Shown piece after piece: positions 15,810 to 22,243 of a stretch of DNA of 38,041 nucleotides (positions are counted from its first letter, which is position 1; every line of letters begins with the position of its first letter). Position numbers and translations under genes: made by a program. A model generated the notes under the pieces. That model was given only the letters and a program-made list of their open reading frames with translations, was not told the DNA's origin and searched no databases. This DNA comes from a virus, in IMG/VR virus record IMGVR_UViG_3300037132_000054, positions 1 through 38,041 of that record; one strand, 5' to 3'.

Positions 15810-17680
15810 GCGACATCGCGCCCGAACTCGTCGCGCTGCTCGAGAGCCGTTTCCAGGCCGGGGCGTCGGGGTTCCATTGCCTTGTGGGGCCTGCCGAGTC
15901 CTACCCCGTCCAAGTCAAGCACGTCTCGATCGACAAGAGCCGCCAGGCGGACGCCGCGAGCTTCACCATCGAGCTGGAGACGAACTCCCCGCCGGGCTGG
16001 GCGGTCCCCGGAGGCTATCTGCTCATCCGGCAGTGGTACGGGTCGCTCGATCGGACCATGACGCTCGACGGCATCATCGACAAGATCGACGACTCCCGCG
16101 TGCCCTCCGAGCGGACCTTCACCATCACCGGACGCGATCGGATGGCGCTGCTGCTCGACCCGTACCAGTTCATCGCGATCGCGCCGCAGGGAGTCGATGA
16201 AGTCGGGGCGGTCCGCGACTCGACGAACGGTGTGTATCTCGGGTGGGAAGTCTCGGCCATCGTGGCGGACGTCCTCGACAAAGCCGGATGGCCCTCGGAC
16301 TACCGGCTGATCTGGCCGAGTTCGTACTTCGTCGATGAGTTCGTGATCGCCGATGGCACCGAGTTCTGCGCCGCGCTCAATCAGTTGCGCCAGCTCGTCG
16401 GCTTCGATCACGGCTGCTGGGGCCAGATCTACCGCTTCGCCCCGCCCACCGCAGTGGACAAAGACACCGACGGCAACCCGATCCCCGTCGTCAGCGTCAC
16501 CTCCGGGGTTGACATGATGTCCCTGGAGCGCGCCGGCGACTGGCTCGACATGCGGACCCGCGTCAAAGTCACCGGCACGTTCACGTCGTTCAAGGACGCC
16601 TGGACGCAGACCTGGAGCACGAGCAAGATCGCCGCGCCCACGGGAGTCATGTTCGACGCCTCGGACCCGACGCACCTCAAGGTCGTCTCGGGCACGACGA
16701 AACGCATCTACATCCTGCTTCAGTCGGATCAGACCATCGCCGCGAGTTCGGCCGTGATTGCGGGCACGGTCTACCCCGCGGGCCTGTCGGGCGATCCGGC
16801 GGACTCCTCGATCCTCTGGCTGCTCGACGCGCCGTGGCGCATCGGCTCAGGCACCGCGAGCAAGATCCTGAAACTCAACAAGTCCACGCTCGCCACCCTG
16901 GCGACCTACACCCTGCCGGCGGGCGCATGGGCGGACATCAAGGCGGACGGCTCGGTGCTGTGGCTCGCGAACCAGACGACGGGCAAGTTCCACAGCCGGA
17001 GCAAGACAGACGGATCCGCGGTCGGCAGTTTCGGGCCGACCTATTCGGGGCTCCGAGCAGTCACGCGCTCCGATCCCTCAGGCCTCGCGATCGACGGCTC
17101 GGACATGTACCTCTACTTCGCCGGGCTCAACGAGATGTGGCGCGTGGATGCCTCGGCTCCGACGGTGGTGCTACAGGTCATCTCGACCGCCGGGACCGGG
17201 ATGTTCGGCGGCGACATGGACACCGCGACCCACACGGACATTTACGCCTGCAACGACTCGACTGGCGACACGTATAAGTTCGCTCTCAAAGAGGGCGTCG
17301 ACAACGCCGTGTCAATCGTGAAGATCGCGGGTTACGGACAGCCGGACACGGAGCCCACCGTGCCGATGGGCGCGCTCGAGGGGACCTATGGCATCCGGCG
17401 CTACACCCTCGGCTTGGGCGTCGTGACTTCCGCCGCGCAGGCAGCCACAACCGGCCAGGCCGACCTCGCCAAGCGCAGCCACCTCCGGACCGTGCGAGAC
17501 ATCGGCATGGTCGCGAACCCGTACCTCGAAGCCGGGATGGTGATTCGGGCCGTCGACCCTGTGACCGGAACCGACGAGCTCGGCGTCGTGGACACGTACC
17601 GCACCGACATGAGCGTCAGCAGCTCCGGCGGAAGCTACGTCGCGACCGTGGCGCACATCCCGTGGAGCGACTTCTCGTGA
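15806..17680 (+). CDS. Baseplate hub-like minor tail protein with propeller-like insert
   Basis: A 624-residue protein. Residues about 25-255 read like gp27/hub-type tail proteins ('SIDKSRQADAASFTIELE', 'IDKIDDSRVPSERTFTITGR', 'DEFVIADGTEFCAALNQL'). Residues about 520-624 complete the hub ('RRYTLGLGVVTSAAQA', 'IGMVANPYLEAGMVIRAVDP'). Between them about 240 residues repeat a strand pattern of 'LWLLD.PW', 'ILKLNKSTLATLATYTLP', 'ADGSVLWLANQTTGKFHS' and 'GSDMYLYFAGLNEMWRVD', as in NHL/SMP-30-like beta propellers. The core would hold the tail tip to the tube; the insert is a likely receptor or glycan contact. The hub halves and the propeller fold are inferred from pattern. Confidence 0.75.
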   Translation: MSDIAPELVALLESRFQAGASGFHCLVGPAESYPVQVKHVSIDKSRQADAASFTIELETNSPPGWAVPGGYLLIRQWYGSLDRTMTLDGIIDKIDDSRVPSERTFTITGRDRMALLLDPYQFIAIAPQGVDEVGAVRDSTNGVYLGWEVSAIVADVLDKAGWPSDYRLIWPSSYFVDEFVIADGTEFCAALNQLRQLVGFDHGCWGQIYRFAPPTAVDKDTDGNPIPVVSVTSGVDMMSLERAGDWLDMRTRVKVTGTFTSFKDAWTQTWSTSKIAAPTGVMFDASDPTHLKVVSGTTKRIYILLQSDQTIAASSAVIAGTVYPAGLSGDPADSSILWLLDAPWRIGSGTASKILKLNKSTLATLATYTLPAGAWADIKADGSVLWLANQTTGKFHSRSKTDGSAVGSFGPTYSGLRAVTRSDPSGLAIDGSDMYLYFAGLNEMWRVDASAPTVVLQVISTAGTGMFGGDMDTATHTDIYACNDSTGDTYKFALKEGVDNAVSIVKIAGYGQPDTEPTVPMGALEGTYGIRRYTLGLGVVTSAAQAATTGQADLAKRSHLRTVRDIGMVANPYLEAGMVIRAVDPVTGTDELGVVDTYRTDMSVSSSGGSYVATVAHIPWSDFS

Positions 17681-18210
17681 GCGTCCGCCAGAGTCCGATC
17701 CTCGAAATCCGGCGCCAGCTCGGAGCGGGCAAGCCCGGCACGGGTTCAGGCACGGCGATGGGCGGCACGGTGCTGATCGGCGACCCGCCGTACGCACTCG
17801 ACGGTCCGGCGCTGACCGGGCAACTGCCGATTGCGCGCGTCTCGGGGCTCGTTCGCACGATCACGGCCGGTTTCGACGGTGGCGGCTCGGCCCTGGTCTT
17901 GCCCGCGTTCGTGGACGTGGCGATCAGTTCGGCTCGCACCCTGACGGGTTGGTCGCTGCTGGCTGATCAGGTGGGAGCAGTCACGGTCGAAGTGCTGCGC
18001 GGCACGCTCGCCGATATGGAGGCAGGCACCCCGCCCTCGGCCTCGCTGACTGGCGGGAGCGACCCGGAGCTCGCGGGAGTCATGGCCGCGGCCGACTCAG
18101 CGCTCGCGGGCTGGACGACTTCGCTCGCTGCCGGCGACGTGGTGCGCTTCGTGCTTTCGGCCGTCGACGGCGTGCAAACCAAGGCAACGCTCACCCTGAC
18201 CACAACGTAG
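17677..18210 (+). CDS. Tail-tip appendage protein (beta-sandwich C-domain)
   Basis: A 177-residue protein starting at GTG in a GTGA overlap with the hub gene; an earlier GTG at 17662 lies inside the hub gene and is less likely. The N-terminal part is Gly-rich and extended. The C-terminal about 95 residues ('RTLTGWSLLADQVGAVTVEV', 'ALAGWTTSLAAGDVVRFVLS') match a beta-sandwich repeatedly found on phage tail-tip and spike proteins. A host-contact role is likely. Confidence 0.65.
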   Translation: MSVRQSPILEIRRQLGAGKPGTGSGTAMGGTVLIGDPPYALDGPALTGQLPIARVSGLVRTITAGFDGGGSALVLPAFVDVAISSARTLTGWSLLADQVGAVTVEVLRGTLADMEAGTPPSASLTGGSDPELAGVMAAADSALAGWTTSLAAGDVVRFVLSAVDGVQTKATLTLTTT

Positions 18211-18220
18211 AGGAGTAGAA

Positions 18221-18616
18221 ATGGCTCTCAATCCGCATTTGGACGACGCCGGAGCGAATGCCGCCGCGGGCGCGGTCATGGCGCTCTGCAACTCGGGCTA
18301 TATCGACATCATGTCGGGCACTCAGCCCGCCGCCAATGGTGCGGCCACAAGCGTACTGGCTTCGCTGACCTGTGCCGCGACGGCCATGACCGGCTCGCCT
18401 TCCGGTGGCGTGGCAACATTCGCAGCCATTGGCTCGGTCGCCGCGACCGGCACCGGCACGGCGTCGTGGTTCCGAGCCTACAAGTCGGACCATACGACCC
18501 CGGTCTTCGATGGCTCCGTGGGAATCGCGACCTCGAACATCGTCCTCAACTCGGTCGCCATCCAGACCGGCGCCACCGTGGCGGTATCGTCCCTGACCTT
18601 CACCATCACCGAATAG
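18221..18616 (+). CDS. Tail appendage protein
   Basis: A 131-residue protein preceded by a strong AGGAG site. It starts 'MALNPHLDDAGANAAAGAVM' and has the layout of short tail-tip proteins seen in many phages: an N-terminal helix, then a beta domain ending 'VAIQTGATVAVSSLTFTITE'. Its partner role in the tail tip is inferred from position among tail genes. Confidence 0.65.
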   Translation: MALNPHLDDAGANAAAGAVMALCNSGYIDIMSGTQPAANGAATSVLASLTCAATAMTGSPSGGVATFAAIGSVAATGTGTASWFRAYKSDHTTPVFDGSVGIATSNIVLNSVAIQTGATVAVSSLTFTITE

Positions 18617-18620
18617 CGCG

Positions 18621-19850
18621 ATGGCTCTCGTTGGGACCATCGGGGCAGTCTCGCTCGGCGCCGTCACCACGGCGGTAACGCCCGCCTGGGGCACGAGCGA
18701 GACGCGCGTCGCCGGAAATACGCTGGTCCTGTGGGTGGCGGTTCACGGTTCCGCCACCCTGCCGACATTCAGCGCAAACGGCACCGGATGGGCGGTGGCA
18801 GTGCAGCGCGCCGGGACGACGATGAGCGTCACGGCATTCGTCAAGATCGCCACCGGTTCAGACACCGCGCCGACCCTCGCGGCGATCACGTCGGGCTACA
18901 TTCAGGCCCAACTCGCCGAATTCACAGACGACATTATCAGCGTCACCCCCGACCGCACGGGCGTCAACTCGGGTACAACGACTCCGATCGTCGCCACAAC
19001 AGCCGGGGTAGACGTTGCGGTTGGCGATCTGGTCCTGGTCGTCGGGGCCGCGTACTACTCGGCTGCCGCGACCAAGACCCTGACGCATACCGTCACGGGC
19101 GGCGCCACCACGATCACGAGCACGAACAACAACGGCACGAGCCTGGCGCGTCACTACAACTTCGGGTATGGCTGGACCACCTCGAAAGCGGCCGCCGACT
19201 CTGACAGCTTCGCCCAGACCACGACGAGCATCACGGGCGGGGCGGTCGGCATCGCCTCACTCAAGCAGCTATACACCGGCACGGGCGCGATCGCGCGTCC
19301 TTCCGCAAACTCCGGGAGCGGCACGGAGACATTCAGCGGGACCGGAGACACGGCGCTCCCGTCCGCGAGTTCGGGCTCCGGCTCGGAGACGTTCTCGGGT
19401 TCAGGCGATACCGCCCGCCCATCTGCCAGCGCGGGCACGGGTCTGGCCGGCGTCATCGGTGGCGGGGATACGGCGCTCCCCTCCGCGAGCGCGGGAACGG
19501 GTAGCCAGATCTTCACCGGCTCAGGCTCGACTGTCTCGGCGGCATCGGCCATTGCAGGCGCCGGGAGTCAGATCTTCACGGGAACCGGGGCGTTTACCTC
19601 CGCGGCGTCAGCCAGCGCCGGCTCGGGCGCCGAGTCATTCACGGGGACCGGCGCGACGGCGCGGCCCTCGGCCTCCTCGGGCTCCGGCTCGGAGACGTTC
19701 TCGGGTTCAGGCTCGATGGCTCTGCCGTCCGCGAGCGCTGGCGTCGGGACCTATACCCCCCTCGCGATCACCGGGACGGGCACCTGGGAATCACCGGGTG
19801 GCACTCCGACCCCGACGGCACGGACCACGAGCTGGGGCTGGTCGAGCTAG
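18621..19850 (+). CDS. Tail fibre with Gly/Ser-rich 20-residue repeats
   Basis: A 409-residue protein. Residues 1-210 form a beta-rich domain ('NTLVLWVAVHGSATLPTFSA', 'DISVTPDRTG'-type strands, 'HYNFGYGWTTSKAA') similar to domains widespread on phage tail proteins. Residues about 217-385 are eight units of 20-21 residues of the type G-(T/S)-G-x-x-A-x-P-S-A-S-(S/A)-G-(S/T)-G-x-x-x-F-(S/T). A 'GTGTWESPGG' end follows. The repeats likely make an extended shaft or spacer. It is the last late gene before the regulatory gap. Confidence 0.7.
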   Translation: MALVGTIGAVSLGAVTTAVTPAWGTSETRVAGNTLVLWVAVHGSATLPTFSANGTGWAVAVQRAGTTMSVTAFVKIATGSDTAPTLAAITSGYIQAQLAEFTDDIISVTPDRTGVNSGTTTPIVATTAGVDVAVGDLVLVVGAAYYSAAATKTLTHTVTGGATTITSTNNNGTSLARHYNFGYGWTTSKAAADSDSFAQTTTSITGGAVGIASLKQLYTGTGAIARPSANSGSGTETFSGTGDTALPSASSGSGSETFSGSGDTARPSASAGTGLAGVIGGGDTALPSASAGTGSQIFTGSGSTVSAASAIAGAGSQIFTGTGAFTSAASASAGSGAESFTGTGATARPSASSGSGSETFSGSGSMALPSASAGVGTYTPLAITGTGTWESPGGTPTPTARTTSWGWSS

Positions 19851-20014
19851 GTCAGCCCCACCACCCCGTCGGCCGTCCACTGGAAGTCGAGCGCCGCGAG
19901 GCAGCTGTGGCACAGGGCTCCTGGCGAGTTGCTCGTCGAGAGGTCGACGATGTACCAGGCGTCGTAGGGTACAGCGTCGCTCCGACAAGATATGTAGTCG
20001 CGACGTATTGACAA
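19847..20014 (-). CDS. Possible small Cys-containing protein on the minus strand
   Basis: A 55-residue frame on the minus strand, starting at TTG inside the rightward -35 box and ending on the tail fibre stop. It reads protein-like: an early Cys (C10), 'VPYDAWYIVDLSTSN', then a 'LCHSC' pair (C35, C38) and 'LDFQWTADG', suggesting a small metal site. Third positions are nearly all G/C, but so are those of the opposite strand here. No ATG or GTG start and no well-placed leftward promoter support it. It may be a shadow. Confidence 0.3.
   Translation of the reverse strand: MSIRRDYISCRSDAVPYDAWYIVDLSTSNSPGALCHSCLAALDFQWTADGVVGLT
19851..20007. other. Gene-free stretch before the early promoter
   Basis: After the tail fibre stop this stretch has no + strand gene. 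It contains an 8-base palindrome GTCGCGAC at 19997-20004, just upstream of the rightward promoter. Its only other content is the possible minus-strand frame noted separately. No terminator-like stem with a T-run was seen after the tail operon. Confidence 0.5.
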
Positions 20015-20036
20015 CGTAGCGGCCGGTCGCTACTGT
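20008..20036 (+). promoter_or_regulatory. Sigma70-type early promoter
   Basis: A perfect TTGACA -35 box (20008-20013), a 17-base spacer and a TACTGT -10 box (20031-20036) point right. The expected start point is about 20043-20045, at or within two bases of the XRE gene ATG at 20045, so the message would be leaderless or nearly so. It is the only strong promoter I found and would drive the whole early operon. Confidence 0.75.
20016..20033. promoter_or_regulatory. Palindromic operator candidate inside the promoter
   Basis: GTAGCG GCCGGT CGCTAC is an 18-base inverted repeat matching at 8 of 9 pairs. It lies between the -35 and -10 boxes and covers the first bases of the -10. A dimeric regulator bound here would block the polymerase. 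The XRE protein encoded just downstream is the obvious candidate, so autorepression is likely; this is inference. Confidence 0.5.
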
Positions 20037-20044
20037 TCCCAGAC

Positions 20045-20257
20045 ATGAGCGACGAATACCCCAACCCAGTTCCTGGATCGGACCTCGCAGCCGCCCGACG
20101 CCAATGCGGCGTCACCCAGGTCGCGCTCGCGGCCCGGATGGGCCTTCATCGCATCACCCTCAATGGCTGGGAACGCGCCCCTTCGATCGACCCTCTCCGA
20201 GCCGCCCGTTATCACAAGGCGCTGCGCGAGATGGTCGCGGAAGCCGTGGCGCAATGA
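20045..20257 (+). CDS. XRE/Cro-type helix-turn-helix regulator
   Basis: A 70-residue protein made almost entirely of one HTH: 'DLAAARRQCGVTQVALAARM' forms helices 1-2, 'GLHRITLNGWERAPS' the recognition helix and the conserved W-E, then 'RAARYHKALREM'. It has the size of Cro proteins and lacks the dimerisation or protease-sensitive domain of CI repressors. First gene of the early operon, read from a leaderless promoter that contains a palindrome. Likely a Cro-like switch that limits its own operon. Confidence 0.8.
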   Translation: MSDEYPNPVPGSDLAAARRQCGVTQVALAARMGLHRITLNGWERAPSIDPLRAARYHKALREMVAEAVAQ

Positions 20258-20442
20258 CCGCTTCCGCCGCCCCCGCCTCGCAGCGTGCCCCACAGAGCCG
20301 CACAGAGAGCGCTGCCGACCTCGCCACCGCTGAGTTCCGCCGCCTGCTGGGCATCCAGACGCCCCGCGTGCCGGTGTGGGTCCAGCTTCACGTGACCCGG
20401 CATCCGTGCCTGATCGACCTGAACGCGAGGGGTGCGCTGTGA
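20254..20442 (+). CDS. Small hypothetical protein with VPxWV-HPCL motif
   Basis: A 62-residue protein overlapping the XRE gene by ATGA. The C-terminal half, 'RVPVWVQLHVTRHPCL', is shared with the protein at 21199 ('RVPTWVRRTLTSHPCL'), so the two are paralogues of an unknown short module. The N-terminus is Ala/Ser/Gln-rich. Function unknown. Confidence 0.55.
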   Translation: MTASAAPASQRAPQSRTESAADLATAEFRRLLGIQTPRVPVWVQLHVTRHPCLIDLNARGAL

Positions 20443-20672
20443 GCGATTGGCATGACGAAACCCCCGAGGAATTCGACAGCCGTTATCCCGCACCTCCAGA
20501 TGAGGGCGCAGCCGAGTCTGTCGTCATTCGAGTCACGGTCGAACAAGTCGCGGCGGCGCTGCATGAGGCTATCCCGCACTGGGAGGGGCACAAGCCCGAA
20601 AGCCAACGGCACCACGCCATCCACCTAGAACATGCCGCCGCTCTTCTGGCTGCCCTGGGCGCCTCCCGATGA
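20439..20672 (+). CDS. Small hypothetical protein
   Basis: A 77-residue protein starting at GTG in a GTGA overlap. It is acidic at the N-terminus ('DWHDETPEEFDSRYPAPPDE'). The rest is helical with several His ('HHAIHLEHAAALLAALG'). Not recognised. Confidence 0.55.
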   Translation: MSDWHDETPEEFDSRYPAPPDEGAAESVVIRVTVEQVAAALHEAIPHWEGHKPESQRHHAIHLEHAAALLAALGASR

Positions 20673-21202
20673 TCCGCCTCGCCCCCCTCGCCGCCGCTCT
20701 CCTGCTGGCCCTGTCCGCCTCCCCCGTCCATGCCACGCCGGACATGCTCGCCGTGACCAACGCGGACCGCGCCGCCGCTGGGTTGTCCGCCCTCATCGAG
20801 AGCCCGGCGCTCGACGCCTTCGCCCAGGCCCGCGCCGATGACATGGAAACGCGGGACTACTTCGGTCACAACATCCCGCCCGACGGGCATCTGGTGTTCG
20901 CGGACATGGGCGGGTACTGCTTCCTCGAGGCCGGCGAAAACATCGGCATGTGGGTTGGCGAGCCTGCTGACGTCGAAGCCGAGTTCATGGCGTCTCCCGA
21001 GCATCGCGCCAACATCCTCGGCCCCTGGACCGCGATGGGGTTCGGCTCTGCCTCGGCGGCGGATGGCCGGTGGTATCTCGTGGTCCTGTTCGACGTGCCG
21101 TGCGCCACTCCGACTCAGTCGATCAGCACGCCCGCGACCGCCACGCCGACACCTGCGCCGATGCTGCGGCCAACCCCTCCCACGACTTCGACCGAGTCAT
21201 GA
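20669..21202 (+). CDS. Secreted CAP/SCP-domain protein
   Basis: A 177-residue protein with a clear signal peptide (hydrophobic residues 6-17, cleavage after 'SPVHA'). A CAP domain follows (about residues 24-146). Its signature residues are present: H67 in 'YFGHN', E90 in 'GENIG', and H112 in 'SPEHRANIL'. C84 and C145 could form a disulfide. A Pro/Thr-rich tail ends the protein. CAP proteins are secreted in bacteria and eukaryotes, with varied roles including lipid binding and protease-like activity. They are unusual in phages. It would be exported by the infected cell. Role here unknown; cell-surface modification or superinfection effects are speculation. Confidence 0.88.
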   Translation: MIRLAPLAAALLLALSASPVHATPDMLAVTNADRAAAGLSALIESPALDAFAQARADDMETRDYFGHNIPPDGHLVFADMGGYCFLEAGENIGMWVGEPADVEAEFMASPEHRANILGPWTAMGFGSASAADGRWYLVVLFDVPCATPTQSISTPATATPTPAPMLRPTPPTTSTES

Positions 21203-21516
21203 CCACCACACAGCGTCATCAGCCCGCCCCGCTCCGCGAGCGCGTCTGGCGGATCCCGCCCGCCCGCGTCCCGACCTGGGTCCGCCGCACCCTCACGAGC
21301 CATCCGTGCCTTTCCTACGCCGATGCTGCCCGCGTCGGCTCCCACAGCGAGCGGCCGGTCCCCTCCCGGCCGCTCGCCTCTCGATCCTCGGCCGCGAGTT
21401 GCGTATCAGGCCCTCTCCCCCCCCGGCTTGGTGCGCAACTCGGAGCTGAGGCTCCGCTAGCTCCCGGAGGCTCAGGCAGGGTCTCCGGGAGGCGGGCCCA
21501 GCCCGTCCATTCGTAG
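21199..21516 (+). CDS. Hypothetical protein with VPxWV-HPCL motif
   Basis: A 105-residue frame overlapping the CAP gene by ATGA. Residues about 13-47 contain 'ARVPTWVRRTLTSHPCLSYA', matching the small protein at 20254. The second half (Ser/Pro/Arg/Gly) overlaps a segment packed with inverted repeats and does not look like a folded domain, so it may be poorly constrained. Function unknown. Confidence 0.5.
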   Translation: MTTTQRHQPAPLRERVWRIPPARVPTWVRRTLTSHPCLSYADAARVGSHSERPVPSRPLASRSSAASCVSGPLPPRLGAQLGAEAPLAPGGSGRVSGRRAQPVHS

Positions 21517-21522
21517 CCCGCC
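21347..21522 (+). ncRNA. Structured segment with several strong hairpins
   Basis: Four inverted repeats lie in 176 bases: GCGAGCGGCCGG/CCGGCCGCTCGC (12 bp, 21347-21358 and 21366-21377, 7-base loop); GAGTTGCG/CGCAACTC (21396-21403, 21434-21441); CTCCCGGAG/CTCCGGGAG (21461-21469, 21483-21491), competing with CTGAGGCTCCG/CGGAGGCTCAG (21446-21456, 21465-21475); and GGCGGGC/GCCCGCC (21491-21497, 21516-21522). No T-run, and no tRNA features. It could be a regulatory RNA, a processing region or a weak terminator. The class is a guess. Confidence 0.35.
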
Positions 21523-21534
21523 AAGGGGGCACCC

Positions 21535-21714
21535 GTGCGCCGCAACCGTCACACCACGCCAGCACGCCGCCAGGGCTACAGCGCCCGGGCCCACCGCGCA
21601 GCCGAGGCTGCCCGCCGCCGTGAGCGCGAGCAGGCCGAGCAATGCGTGACCGCTCAGGCAGACCTGTCGGGCTGGACCGAGTCGGAGAAGAGATTCGCTT
21701 GGGGAGACCGGTAG
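21535..21714 (+). CDS. Small basic hypothetical protein
   Basis: A 59-residue protein starting at GTG, five bases after a strong AAGGGGG site (21523-21529). It is Arg-rich with one long helix ('HRAAEAARRREREQAEQ') and ends 'LSGWTESEKRFAWGDR'. The ribosome site and conserved-looking end support it. Function unknown; DNA binding is possible. Confidence 0.6.
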   Translation: MRRNRHTTPARRQGYSARAHRAAEAARRREREQAEQCVTAQADLSGWTESEKRFAWGDR

Positions 21715-21716
21715 CC

Positions 21717-22241
21717 ATGGACATCGCCACGGCCCGCGAGCGCCACACCGAGTACATGCGCCTCTGGCGTGTCCGCAACCGCGAGCATGCCCGTGAGATC
21801 GACCGCGCCTATCGCGAGCGGCATCCAGATCGCGTTCGGGAGGCGAGGCGACAGGAATACGCGAAGCACGCGACCAAATACCGCGAGGCCGCGCGGGCGT
21901 GGCGCCTCGCCAACATCGAAAGAGTCCGCGCCACGGAGGACTCCTGGCGGGCAGACCACCCGGAGGAGATGCGCGAATACCGACGCCTCTACGCCGTCAA
22001 ACAGAGAGGCGCGACCGTGATCGAGGTCACGCCCCTCGTGTGGGCTGCCATCAAAGAGGCCTACGGCGGCCGGTGCGCTTATTGCGGCACGGCCGGGCGG
22101 ATCGAGCAGGACCACGTCATTCCGCTCTCGCGCGGCGGCCAGCACACGATCGACAACGTCGTACCGGCCTGCCGGTCGTGCAATGCCCGCAAGGCGCAGG
22201 GGCCGGCGCCTGATTTTCAGCGGAAAGCGTGGGGCAAGTAG
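21717..22241 (+). CDS. HNH endonuclease with long helical N-terminus
   Basis: A 174-residue protein. The first about 100 residues form a charged, Arg/Glu-rich helix with repeated 'YRERHPDRVREARRQEYAK'-type segments, common before HNH domains of phages. Residues 115-160 are the HNH core: C120-x2-C123, D132-H133 in 'DHVIPLSRGG', N147, and C152-x2-C155 in 'CRSCNARKA'. Probably a free-standing homing nuclease. ATG lies two bases after the upstream stop. Confidence 0.88.
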   Translation: MDIATARERHTEYMRLWRVRNREHAREIDRAYRERHPDRVREARRQEYAKHATKYREAARAWRLANIERVRATEDSWRADHPEEMREYRRLYAVKQRGATVIEVTPLVWAAIKEAYGGRCAYCGTAGRIEQDHVIPLSRGGQHTIDNVVPACRSCNARKAQGPAPDFQRKAWGK

Positions 22242-22243
22242 CC

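Noticed and set aside
19987-20014. Leftward promoter TTGTCA-16-TATCTT
   Set aside because: The -35 is largely the mirror of the rightward TTGACA, and its start point would lie after the TTG of the minus-strand frame, so it would not serve that gene.
20045-20257. CI-type lysogeny repressor
   Set aside because: Only 70 residues, a bare HTH without a C-terminal domain, and no integrase. A Cro-like role fits better.
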